Below, piece by piece: positions 1 through 10,279 of a stretch of 64,000 nucleotides of DNA. The translations under genes and the position numbers were made by a program. The DNA comes from Corticium candelabrum (lineage: Eukaryota; Porifera; Homoscleromorpha; Homosclerophorida; Plakinidae). The stretch covers positions 4,614,526-4,678,525 of the forward strand of contig NC_085089.1 in the NCBI RefSeq assembly GCF_963422355.1. The letters are read 5' to 3'. Each line of letters begins with the position of its first letter. Position 1 is the stretch's first letter. The notes below the pieces were generated by a model. That model was not told the origin of the DNA and ran no database searches. It saw nothing but the letters and a program-made list of their open reading frames with translations.

Positions 1-101
1 TCAGCTTGAAGTACAGGACGTTGAAAGTTGGGATATACCTAGAGTCATGTAAGACTTGTTGATTTGGGGATGTTTGGCGAATTGTTTGAGTTTGGAAAAA
101 G

Positions 102-103
<2 letters not shown>

Positions 104-138
<35 letters not shown>

Positions 139-264
139 AGTATAGTATATTATATAGTATATTATACAGTATATTATATAGTATATTATAGAGAGAGAAA
201 ATCATATATTTGTATATAATACAGATAACACAGATAACACATATCGGCCCATATATACATATAA

Positions 265-350
<86 letters not shown>
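104..350. repeat. (TA)n microsatellites
   Basis: Two uninterrupted TA tracts (about 104-137 and 278-350) are separated by a short AT-rich stretch with a repeated tatagtatat motif. No gene is seen in the first 450 bases. Confidence 0.9.
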
Positions 351-352
<2 letters not shown>

Positions 353-454
353 GCAAGCTAGTGTACTGTTTGCATACAAGACAAAAAGAAGAACTAAAAG
401 AGCACTATATAGCAGATAAGAGTTATAGAATAGTACAGCAGATAAACAAAGAGG

Positions 455-1290
455 CCTGAAGAGCGCTGAAATAGGGTTGAAGTGCGGCATGCTGCAGAAT
501 CCAGTCTGAGGTCATCTGCTATAAACGGCATGAGGATGAAGAAGTATATACCAGAGAACAAACAGCAAGTGAATGAAGAAGAGGAAGAAGGCCTGAAGAG
601 CGCGGGAAGAAGGGCAATTATGTGACAAACTTCAGGATCTTGCCCAACTGCACCACTTGCCACAAGGACAGAAAGAAGTCTCCACATCAAAAGAACAGAA
701 GAAAGGTTGAACGTGAACAATGCAGAAGATGAAAAATTGAAGAGCGCTGAAGAAGGGGTGAAAGTGCGGCAACATCCAATATTCCATACGACTGCAATGA
801 TCAGAGGTAAAAAGAAAAGAATCCAAGAAAGAGAGATCAAAGAAAGCAAACCAGATGATCAAAGAATTCTGAAGAGCACTGGGTAAGTGTTGAAGATGCG
901 GGAAGCTTCAGGAACTCGACCAACTATCCCGCTTAAAGACAAATGAGGCAGCAAGAAATAAGTAGATTCGTCACAAACAGCCAAAGTTGTTGAAACAATA
1001 CAAATGTAAACCAGAACATGCAGAGCGCTGGAAGTAGGGTGATGATGCAGCAAACTCCATGTTCCCTTTGACCTGTATACTCCAACAGCCAAACAAAATA
1101 CGGACAATATGAGCATGACGAACTGACAGTTGCCCACCCAACAATAAAGCCAATGAAAAAGCGTCCATTCTTCAAATGGGGTCCCATCACCAGAATAAGG
1201 ACTGACGCAGACAGCCAGAGTGGCAAAAGCCACAATGGCACAGTCTGAAAAGATGACGACCTCTTCTTCTCTTGTTCCTTCAGCAATTGA
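455..1290. repeat. degenerate tandem repeat, unit about 130-150 bp
   Basis: A recurring block beginning gaagagcgctg, usually followed by an aagtgcggca-like segment, starts near 463, 593, 735, 870 and 1018. Spacing is 130-148 bases and the copies are clearly diverged. Both strands contain medium-length open frames across the array (for example minus 394-849 and 859-1233), but their Leu/Ser/Phe-rich products match no family I know and look like by-products of the repeat. It could be a decayed minisatellite or a repeat-bearing gene fragment. Confidence 0.6.
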
Positions 1291-1333
1291 CGGCTACAAC
1301 AATTCTCGTGGCAATGCAGCCATACATCTGGGA

Positions 1334-1430
1334 TATGTATATATCTATCTATCTATCTATCTATCTATATATATATATATATAGACATATATACATATAC
1401 ACACATATATACATACATACATAGTTTATT
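1334..1430. repeat. (CTAT)n/(TA)n/(TACA)n tract
   Basis: Tetranucleotide and dinucleotide repeats directly adjoin the 3' end of the minus-strand non-LTR remnant that follows. They are probably its 3' microsatellite tail, because the element's last bases on that strand read ...gatgaataaactatgtatg. Confidence 0.7.
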
Positions 1431-2340
1431 CATCCCGAGGGGCGTGTCTGTGACCTCTGCCTATGTACGGCTAGTACAGCGCAGGATTAAAAAGTCGCTA
1501 AACACTAAACTAAACAGACAGCAAGAGTCAAAACTAAAATAAAAGAAACAGAATTAAAGCTATTACAGTACTAGTTTTACACAAACAGGTCAGAGTCCAT
1601 CCAACAGTCTGCATTTCTTCTACACCAGATGGCAAATGATGTGCTAATGGCAATTCTGCACATCTTTCTGAATAGGAAGCTTGATGACGGCTTGCTGAAT
1701 CTGAGGAACCGCAATATGGGTTCAAAGCTACTGCAATCTACCAGGTCTCTTGACCCAACTTGTAAAGTGTGAAGTTGAGCACTCCACCCAGCTCGTTTAC
1801 AGGCAGATACCAAGTTGCTATATTTATTTTTTCTTATATTCGGATGAGGTGGTAAAGTTCTCTTCAAAGCACACTGTCAATTCCAGAAGACTAATTTCTT
1901 TAGTTTTTTGGCACCATAGGATGATGTCAGGGCGAAGAGATGAGTTGGAAATAACAAATGGGAGTACACATGGTAAGCCTGGAAGGTCAACAGAGATTGC
2001 CCAGGATCTTGGTAGATGTTCATCTAAGAACAGGTAGATGCATTTAAGCACAGAATTGTGACGCCAGGTGTATTTCCCACTCTTTAAAGCCGTCCCACAG
2101 TTGTTGAGCACATGTTGAAGGGTTTGATAATTGCCACAAAGTGGACAGTCAGGAGAATCAGATTTCTGCCAACGTTGCAATTTTGCTTTATGAGGTAGAG
2201 TATCCTGAATGGCGTTAAGACAGAATGACAGGATTCTGTCTTTGAATGACAGTACAGTCTTACTGCAAGTGTCATCATCCACCTGCAAGCGCAGTGTCGA
2301 GCCTTGTACAACACAAGCTTTGATGAGATCCAGGCATCAT
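1420..2340 (-). pseudogene. R2-like non-LTR retrotransposon, 3' remnant with REL endonuclease
   Basis: Only the C-terminal part of the polyprotein remains. The minus frame 2288-1824 contains CPLC-x7-H-x4-C, the CCHC knuckle that precedes the restriction-like endonuclease (REL) in R2-type elements. It is followed by RPDIILW and LLELTVCFE, which fit the REL catalytic core. The protein continues in a different frame (1867-1577, NKYSNLVSACKRAG), so there is at least one frameshift near 1830. About 440 bases of untranslated 3' sequence and a TATG-type tail follow. The order of domains matches the intact element at 39,355-41,511, so both belong to the same superfamily. It is 5' truncated at a TACA repeat and not functional. 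Confidence 0.75.
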
Positions 2341-2344
2341 ACAG

Positions 2345-2347
2345 ACA

Positions 2348-2378
<31 letters not shown>
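2345..2378. repeat. (TACA)n microsatellite
   Basis: Tandem acatacat units sit at the truncated 5' end of the adjoining retroelement remnant. Confidence 0.7.
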
Positions 2379-2379
2379 G

Positions 2380-2655
2380 ATTAGCAAACTATATACAGCT
2401 GTTATAAGCTCGAGTGCCGGTAACAGCAATATAGCACACTAATCTTACAATAAATCATTTATGCCATGATCACGTGACGTGTATAAGTATAGGTAAGAGT
2501 ACAATAATAACTGAAGGTAACTTATTGCAAACTTGCCGTGAATATGTCATATGCACCACCTCAATACTTGCTCGTGACTGGTCACACAGCGCGTGACCAT
2601 ATGTATTTAGAGATTCTTATACACATGTACCCACCACTGCGAGTACACCCTAAAC
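2380..2655. other. unassigned intergenic sequence
   Basis: No open frame longer than background, no RNA gene and no repeat boundary was recognised. Confidence 0.4.
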
Positions 2656-3103
2656 TTAAAAGGGAAGTCCAAAAAAAATTAACTTAACGTGTATGAGTAG
2701 ATGTTACAAAGACAAATCGATTGGTATAAGTTACTTTGTTATCTTTGCTTTTGTGAGCAAGAACGAGCGATGTTTCTGTGATATGCAATGCCCTTGCACC
2801 CGCTCTCTGCTTCCTGGTGGATTAAGCTCCTCCCACTGCAACAAATCAATGTGTTTACGAGCAACTGCCACCGATAGATCGAGAAGACTGAATGTAAATG
2901 TGAAGATATTATGAAGATCTGCTTTCTTTTTGTCAGTTGTTTCTCTCCAAAGATAGCAGGCGCGTGGGCGTTGCACATCACAGAAACATCACTCGTTCTC
3001 GCTTATGAAAGCAAACATAATAGAGTAACTTAGACAGATTGATTTGTCCTTGCAAGATCTACTCATACAAGTTAAGTTCATTTTTGTCGGATCTCCCCTT
3101 TAA
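2656..3103. mobile_element. long-TIR MITE with TTAA target site
   Basis: Terminal inverted repeats of about 130 bases are visible. The left end reads AAGGGAAGTCC and then aacttaacgtgtatgagtag; the reverse complement of the right end reads AAGGGGAGATCC and then aacttaacttgtatgagtag. The similarity continues through gtttctgtgatatgcaa. TTAA flanks both ends (2656-2659 and 3100-3103), as expected for Kolobok- or piggyBac-type target duplication. There is no transposase, so this is a non-autonomous element. Confidence 0.75.
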
Positions 3104-3104
3104 A

Positions 3105-3300
3105 CACGAAATGTACATGGTCATTATTGTCAAGAGCTAATCTAGACAACAATGTCTTGGCATTGTAGGACCATAATTTAACAGACATTTTGTTCAAGAA
3201 GACTTCTAACAGCTTTACTGACTGTGATATTCACTGTAAAAGACAACCTTTTTGCACTAGCCCTAATGACATGATGACTCTGTGGTGACCATAGGCACAA
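3105..3300 (-). pseudogene. retroelement C-terminal fragment (third copy of the 4-6.5 kb family)
   Basis: On the minus strand a short stretch reads KMSVKLWSYNAKTLLSRLAL. It closely resembles QLSVKLWLFNARPILERLAL in the element at 4108-4383. It contains a stop and has no flanking domains, so it is an old 3' fragment. Confidence 0.6.
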
Positions 3301-3975
3301 GGATTCGCAGGCCAAATTTATATTACATATATTGGGTGTATATACTAATTAAGCTACGAGAGTAAAAGAAGGACACCACAATAAGTGGTGGACTGCTTCG
3401 GGAGAAGCTCACTCTAAACGGGCTGAATTGACTTCTGGTTAGTCCGTCGGTATGTTGTTATCTATCTATGTTTGTTAGTGTATGTCATGGTCGGGGAGTT
3501 GTTGAGCCAATCGGTAGTCGTTTTGGGACACGTAAAATAGGTGATGTAATGCTAACTTGTCAGCGTGAATTAACATCAGCCACTAAGTATGCTAACCACT
3601 ACACCATGGAACATACTGCAAGTCTGATCTGACTAATAGAGATGTGTATGTGGAGTTCCGGAGAGCTGCTCACTGAAGTAATGAGAAAGAGACAAGACAG
3701 TCGTCATGGAGACCTTGTTTCTGCCAATGGGGCATTTTTCATTTGTTGGTGGTAGATTTTCTTGTTTGTTGCACACCTAGCAGTTTGGAGATAATCAAAA
3801 CTATAGCAAGGAAAACTAATGTATTGATTGGTTCATCTGTTAGTAGATCTGTTACTAATCTTCATGAATAGCTACACTGTACCTGTTAGGTTGTGGAAAT
3901 TTAATGCCAAGTTGTTTTGTCAAGGCTGTCTGTAAGAAGTCACTGATGGTAACTCCTTAGTTATTTGAAAATTAA
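3300..3975. other. unassigned intergenic sequence
   Basis: No gene was recognised in about 670 bases. Both strands are closed by frequent stops. Confidence 0.4.
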
Positions 3976-3998
3976 TTATATATTTATATATATATATG

Positions 3999-4054
<56 letters not shown>
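3976..4054. repeat. (TA)n microsatellite
   Basis: Nearly pure TA tract with one gtatgta interruption. Confidence 0.9.
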
Positions 4055-4055
<1 letters not shown>

Positions 4056-4099
4056 CAATATATTATATTTTCGATGGCATGCCCAATGCATGCCTACGC

Positions 4100-5490
4100 A
4101 TAAACATTTAACTATTTCCAACAACTGTGTCTCTACTATTTAGTGCTAAACGTTCCAAAATTGGTCTAGCATTAAAAAGCCAAAGCTTGACAGAAAGTTG
4201 TTCATAAAGAAACATTAGCGTTCTACTAACAGTCTGACAACGATGAAATGCCGTCTTCCTTGCTATTATCTTCAACATGCTCATGCTGTGAAGATGCCAT
4301 AAACCAAGAGTCTCGACAACGAATGGTTCAAATAAACTTCCAGTAACCTTCACCATGTCTTCATGACAGCGGTCCTTCTCCAAAACTCCAGCTTCTGCTG
4401 CTGGTCCAGCACGATTTGCTTGCTGACTGTATTATATATGAAGGCTGGAGAGAATTTCTCACTGAAAGATCAAAGTAAGTTGGCAAGCCACGCTGGAAAT
4501 CCGAGTGAAAGATGTCACCAGGTCTACTGTTAGATGTAGTGTTGCAACGCTGCTTACGTTGACATTGGGAGTCATCAACAAGAAGAGTGTGAAATAGTGT
4601 GTCACAAAGGGCTTCGTGTCATTTGATAACTAAGTTGGTCTTCTGATCGCACCCTATGAGATGATCACCAAGTTCGTCTAACAAGGATCCACAAAGACAA
4701 AGATCAGAAATAGGCGAAGAAGGAAAGATGCCAACACAAAGCCAGACTCGTAATGCTATAATAAACCCCCTGCTGGGTATGGCAAGGCCTAGATTAGGAT
4801 TAGGCAATGCCCGCAACCACGCCCCAGCATGTTGAGCTGAAATATCATTCATTCTGGCATGATCACGAATGCTGGCTTCTTACTTTAGGTCTGACCAAAG
4901 CTTGCTATCCAATAATACTTGTAGATGATGTTGGGTGTCTATTTCTGGTTTGAACTCATGGTCAGGTAATAATTATTGTAATAGTTCTTGTGCAAATACC
5001 TTTCCAGGAATATCTGGAAATGTGCTCTGTGAACTATTGAAAGAAATGTTCAGATCTGTATTCATCAGACGTTGTGAGAGAGCCCGAGTTGCATTACAAC
5101 TTCCCAAAAATGTCGCAGAAGAGGATCTACAAGCTTCTCGCAATCCAAGTCCACCTAAACGGATCGAAAGTGTCACTTGACTCCAACAACTGTCTGTAAT
5201 GGATGAATTAGCAATAGACTCTAGACACCTGTGTAAAGAAGCATCAAACTCTAAAGATATTGAATAGTCTTGTTTGGTGACACTGTTCTTAGGAGATGGT
5301 TAATTTTACATAAAGACAAACATGATCGTAGCAGATGTAACTCCATTTTGGGGATTCTCTAGATCACAAAGATGTTCTTGGCATTCCTGTATCTTTTGGA
5401 TCCTGTTGGAAAAACAGCTGTCAACAAAGCATTTTGCAAAACTCGAAGACTGGTGAGCCCAAAAATTCTACACCACCCTCCAAAGATACC
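4100..5490 (-). pseudogene. non-LTR-type retroelement with REL-like C-terminus, copy A
   Basis: Reading leftward on the minus strand, ordered fragments of one polyprotein appear in several frames: a post-RT block with IRLGGLGLREA (about 5170); then AGAWLRALPNPNLGLAIPSR and GDHLIGC (4852-4619); then RPGDIFHSDFQ...YFDLSVRNSLQP (about 4530-4440), which fits an endonuclease core; and finally FVVETLGLWHL...LSVKLWLFNARP at the C-terminus (4383-4108). The frames are broken by shifts and stops. The upstream reverse transcriptase is missing. This domain order is widespread in predicted proteins of marine invertebrates. I place it with endonuclease-bearing retroelements by inference, not by a named family match. 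Confidence 0.65.
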
Positions 5491-5494
5491 ACAT

Positions 5495-6600
5495 GCTGAA
5501 TTTCAGGATGGAATTCTGTAAACTCTTGATTTCCACTTATATATATATAACAATATACCTAGGTTGTAGTGAATTTCATATCGTCGTGTCGAAATACTTT
5601 GGTAGATCTTGTACAAAATCTGGATGAAACACATCATTCGCTCTTGACATACTGATGCTACAACGCTGTTCCCGTCAGTAATTAGGATTGTCAGCTGATA
5701 AAACATGAAACAAAGTCTCACATAAGAGTTATGGCATTTTATTCGCAGTTTTGAGTTGCCACACCCTAGCAGGTGGTCACCGTAATTATCCAAGACGTGG
5801 CCACCTGTGCAATGCTTGGTGGAGAGCCTGGAAAAGAAGAAGTCCTAACCACAAACGTAATGCTGCAACAAAGTCTCTCGGAGGCATAGCAAGGCCGAGT
5901 GAAGGATTTGGTAGTGCCCGTAGCCACGCTCCAGATTGTTGAGCAGAAATAGTATTAAGATGTGCACAGTTGAGAAGGCAGCAACTATCTTTGAGTGATG
6001 ACCATAGTGCAGAATCAAGATGAACTTGCAATAGATGTTGAGTGAACAAGCTGTCTAAGCTACTGTTATGATCTGGTAACAGAAAACAATAATTGTTTTG
6101 AGCAACCTCACCAGGAAAAGATAAGCCTTCTGGCAAGACTGTTGTTATCTAGTGAGGATGTGTATACTTCAATATTTGTGCTAACAATGATCTGACTGCA
6201 TTTTAACTTCCAATAAATGCAGCAGCCACAGTCCTGCTAGCTTGCTGTAGGCCTAGCCCTCCCAGACGAATAGGGAGTGTAGCTTGTTTCCACACTCGCT
6301 CAGGAACTGAAGTTCTTACGATAGCCTCCAAGCAATGCCGCACTTCTGTGTCAAACTGACGAAAAGTAGGGATGGTTACATCCAGTGGAGTCATTCTAAG
6401 TAAGTGATTTATCTTGCAAAATGAAACGAACGATCATAACAGTTGTAATTCAACTCGAGGATCTTCAAGGTCAGATAGTCGATTTTGACAATCTAGATCC
6501 TTATTAATGTGTTTAGAAAGAGAAGCAGTGAATTTTGTTTGATTCATAAATAGGACGGCCTAGAAATTCAGCACCTCCCAGAAAAGGATTGATTTCCAGA
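5495..6600 (-). pseudogene. non-LTR-type retroelement remnant, copy B
   Basis: This is a second copy of the family at 4100-5490, in the same orientation and immediately 5' of it. It shows LPIRLGGLGLQQASR (6394-6203), GAWLRALPNPSLGLAMPPR (6136-5786) and DNYGDHLLGCGNSKLRIKCHN (5793-5730). It stops soon after the GDHLLGC block, so it lacks the endonuclease-like and C-terminal segments kept in copy A. Because both copies contain the same middle blocks, they are two insertions or a tandem duplication, not one split element. Confidence 0.65.
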
Positions 6601-7016
6601 AGGCTCACAGATTTCACACTTTTCACAATTAACAGGAGGCCAAAACTGGGTCTTTTCAAACGTATAGTATTCAGAAATGAAGCAATGGTAGCAACAAAGC
6701 GATGTATATATAGAAAAATGTCTCTTTGTTACATACATGAACATTCCCACCCAAATATCCCAAACAACTTAAGTTGCATGTCCCAGCTACCAACATTCAC
6801 TATCTCTAAATTCAAACGTTGTAGCGTTATGTGTCCATAATTTGACCGATGATTGTTGTAATAAGTTGTTTAATCAAAGACTTTGAAAACATCATGTGAC
6901 TCAATGCAAAAATTCTCGATGCTATAGTGTAGAATCTTGAGACTGTGTGGTGTCCAGAGATCGAGAGTTTCCACAACAAGCTGATAAAAAGATACATGTA
7001 CCACCAGCTTTTGTAA
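6600..7016. other. unassigned intergenic sequence
   Basis: About 400 bases without a recognisable gene or repeat boundary. Confidence 0.4.
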
Positions 7017-7025
7017 TATATATAC

Positions 7026-7068
<43 letters not shown>
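7017..7068. repeat. (TA)n microsatellite
   Basis: TA tract at the outer (3') end of the minus-strand Penelope-like element. PLE ends are often next to such tracts. Confidence 0.9.
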
Positions 7069-7069
<1 letters not shown>

Positions 7070-7070
<1 letters not shown>

Positions 7071-9243
7071 GACATATCACGAGCGATGTGCACCGCATAG
7101 AGTATTTGACAAATCGGGACGTTTTGACCCGTAGGTCTTTATCAATTGAAAAAAATAGATAACGTTTATCAACTATTTTGCCCTTTAAATTGTCAGTTTT
7201 CTGTTAAGTCATAATATTGTTGACCACGTTTCTCTAATCATGGTGTTACCGTCATTCTTATTTAAGGTCCCATGTCTTCTAATCCAAATTGCCTCCTTGA
7301 TTTGTCTAGTATACTATTTGTTTTCTGTTGTTAATGTTTTACTTTCTTACCAATCCATCATGTGGTCAGTTTCCAGCAGTAGGCTGCAATGGCGTTGTTA
7401 TGGGTGTCACCATGTCGAATTGCTAATTTTGTGTTCATGTAGTCTTAATTTCAGATTTCTGCTTGTTTCTTCAATATAAAATTTGTCAATTCTTACAACC
7501 TATTCGTATACAACGTTCACTCTTTCAAATGGTGTAAGTGAATCTTTTGGGTGACATAGCAATGACTGAATAGTTGTTGTCGGTGTACTCACTAATTTGA
7601 TGTTAAGTTTATTGCACAGACGTTTGACTTGTTGTGTAATACCTGGTGTGAAAGGTATCTTCAAATATTGGCATTTGTTGTTCACAACTTGCTCTTTTAT
7701 TCCATAATTTCATTAGTTGTTAACCCTAGGCGTAGCGAGAGTTGCAGTAGTCGTCTTACCTGAAGTAGTGAACGACCGACTTGACGGAAATACCGACTCG
7801 AGGGAAACGACCATGAAACAATTTGGAATGTATAAAGTGCGTTCACTGGTACAGTGTAGCGCTAGTGTAATCTTGACATATGGTTGTTGGAGCTTGTCCG
7901 CTAGTCTAGGCGGAGTCACACAGGATGTTTCAATTTTGATTACTGATGATGACTTTCGAGTGTACCTTCAAGATCGTAGCGAACAGAGAGTAAGTGAACC
8001 TGCGACAAAGCGTCGCACCAAAGAGATTTACCGTTTGATGATAAGACTGCCTGTCCTTTCTCAGCCACCTGTATAAACAAGTGTTGGGTCTACGAGTAGT
8101 GTGACTCAGCCATCTGTATAATCATGTGTTGGGATGCTTGTGTCTAGTGACATGCACTTGGTGCTAGTTTTTGCATGCTTGCAAGTAGGTGCTTGCCGGT
8201 ACACGTGTGCAGCAACTGTTTGATGTTGTTAACCCTAGGCATTGTTGCGATTGGAGTGTGCCACGTTGTTGAGGCTAAAATCAATCATTGGGTGTTCTAG
8301 GAACACACGCATAGGTAAGTTTCCTGCTTTGCAGTGCGTTTGGAACCACATTGCTAATTCTATTGTACAACCAAAGTGCCCGGAACTGGAAAGGGGTTAG
8401 TTTGTCGTCACCTAGGGTTTAGCATTGTAGTACTTCCTTTCATTTTTGTATGAATGAGTCTGGATATCCATTGCATTTAAAGACGGCTTGTATTCTGTTT
8501 ATTTCCAAAGTTTTCTTTATCCGTGCTGCATATGTGTTCTGCTCGGTGTTGGAGACATTTAATAATTCCAGCTTTTACTGATGTCGGATGAGCAGAACGA
8601 TAGTGTAAGTGTCTGTTGGTTGTGGTCTGTTTTCAATAAACTGATGTTTCTAGTGTTCCAGTGATGCTACATTTTAACTAAACAGTCCAGAAAAGGAAGC
8701 AGATGGTCTGACTCTAGCTCTGTTGTAAATTGAATTGATGAATGGTAAGAATTCAAACACTCGAGAATAGTATCTTTGTTATTATTGTGCACAATTGCAA
8801 TTATACCGTCGACATAGCGTCTCCATAAGTTTGGTCTTGTTGATGATGGTGGCTGGTGTTGGAATACAGTTTATTCCGGTTTTTCCATATGTAACTTTGG
8901 TACGATTGGAGACAGTGGACATTCCATTGGCATAGCAAAAAATTAAAATTAGAAATGAGAAAATTAGAAACGTAAATATTAGAATGACAGAAATTGAATG
9001 GCCCTATCACCCACTGACCAACCGTCACGGACCTTGATGACATCTGACATGGTGAAGTTGGAAGTACGGTAGAATTAAGATGGTCAAGACAAGGTTTTCT
9101 TGTAATCCAGCATCTAAATTTCCTTTGATTGGAATTCATGTAAAGAAAAGATGTCACGTCATAGCTGATCATTATTTCATTCTCACTGATATGGACATTC
9201 TTCATTTGGTTGGCAAATTCTTCAGAATTCTTTACCAGAACAT
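7070..9243 (-). pseudogene. Penelope-like element (PLE), copy 1, decayed
   Basis: On the minus strand, reverse transcriptase pieces come first: ISENEIMISYDVTSF near 9180, then PLSPIVTKLHMEKPE, and RYVDGIIAIVHNNNKDTI near 8820 where RYVDD would be expected. IQFTTELESDHLLPFLD follows (about 8700). The tail contains the cysteine-poor remnant of a GIY-YIG nuclease region: a VNVVYE segment, then NTKLAIRHGDTHN (7500-7400). PLEs encode RT plus GIY-YIG nuclease, which fits. Frameshifts, stops, loss of one catalytic aspartate, and an insertion at 7720-8421 make it inactive. Confidence 0.75.
7720..8421. mobile_element. piggyBac-like non-autonomous insertion inside the PLE
   Basis: Comparison with PLE copy 2 shows about 700 extra bases here. 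The left end is TTAACCCTAGGCG; the right end, reverse-complemented, is TAAACCCTAGGTG. TTAA followed by CCCTAG is the hallmark of piggyBac termini. A second TTAACCCTAGGC begins at 8229, so either two elements are nested or a shorter 190-bp element (8229-8421) sits at the right end. A plus-strand open frame (7717-8076, 119 aa) has no recognised similarity and no transposase motif. Confidence 0.6.
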
Positions 9244-9955
9244 TGAGCAGTACGCATATCCAGCACGAATGAAAAAAACTTTGGAAATAAACAGAATAAA
9301 AGCCATCTTAAAATGCAATGGATATCCAGGCTCATTCATACAAAAACAACTAATGAAATCACGGAATCAAGCAGCAAGTTGCGAACAACAAATGCCAATA
9401 TTGAAGATACGTTTTTACTCCAGATATTATGCAACAAGTCAGACGTCTGTGCAAATTAGTGAGTACACCAACAACTATTCGGTCATTACTATGTCATCCA
9501 ATAGATCCCCTTACACAATCTCATAGAGTGAACGTTGTACACAATAAGTTGCAAGAAAATTGTGACAAATCTCATATTGGAGAAACAAGAAGAAATCTGA
9601 AATTAACTAAATGAACACAAACTAGCAATTTGACGTGGCAATAACCATAACAACGCCATTGCAGTGGCCTGGGAAACTGGCCATGTGATGGATTGGGAAG
9701 AAAGTAAAACAGTAATAACAGAAAACAAATACTATACTAGATGAATCAAGGAGGCAATTTGGATTAGAAGACATGGGATGATGGTAACAGCATGATTAGA
9801 GATCATTGTTCAACAGTGTTATGACATAACAGGAAACCAACGGTTTAAAGCACAAAATAGTTGATAAACGTTATCTATTTTTGGTTGATATTAAAAGAAC
9901 TATGGGTCAATAGTCCCGACGTATTCTACACAGTGCACATCTTCTGTGATACTAT
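9244..9955 (+). pseudogene. Penelope-like element, copy 2, 5'-truncated, head-to-head with copy 1
   Basis: The plus strand carries YPARMKKTLEINRIKAILKC and then VRRLCKLVSTPTTIRSLLCH (about 9430), followed by SHIGETRRNLKL. The last matches the YIGET motif of the GIY-YIG nuclease. The same segments occur in copy 1 on the other strand. The element starts abruptly at about 9244 where copy 1 begins, and ends near a TA-rich stretch. Several frameshifts are present. Confidence 0.75.
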
Positions 9956-10047
9956 ATATACATGATGGTATACGCATGAAGTGGTGTCAAGTGGTGGTAA
10001 GTATTATGTGTAGGACCATGTGGTGTATGCGTGTGAGATATATTAGG

Positions 10048-10049
<2 letters not shown>

Positions 10050-10106
<57 letters not shown>
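10050..10106. repeat. (TA)n microsatellite
   Basis: Uninterrupted TA tract between the PLE pair and the last recognisable exon of the TRPA-like gene. Confidence 0.9.
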
Positions 10107-10108
<2 letters not shown>

Positions 10109-10199
10109 TCTGTGTGTGTATACAGCAGCAACACTCGTAAACAGCAACAATAGCCAAATACCTTTTCACTGTCGCTGAGTGTTGTCCTGTTATGCTCAA

Positions 10200-10272
10200 C
10201 TGCCTGTTGGACAACCATCTGAGACAAACAAACACAGATTTCTACTGAAATGAATTTCAATTTTATTAGTAC
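10200..10272 (-). other. possible further exon of the TRPA-like gene
   Basis: An acceptor-like ttcatttcag precedes an open stretch containing QMVVQQAVEHNRTTLSDSEK, followed by GTATTT as a donor. It lies where an S1-S2 loop exon would be, but the phase with exon 17 is unresolved. Confidence 0.3.
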
Positions 10273-10279
10273 AAACAAT

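Noticed and set aside
394..1286. Minus-strand hydrophobic proteins in the first 1.3 kb
   Set aside because: They follow the tandem repeat units in different frames and lack splice sites or a recognisable family; treated as by-products.
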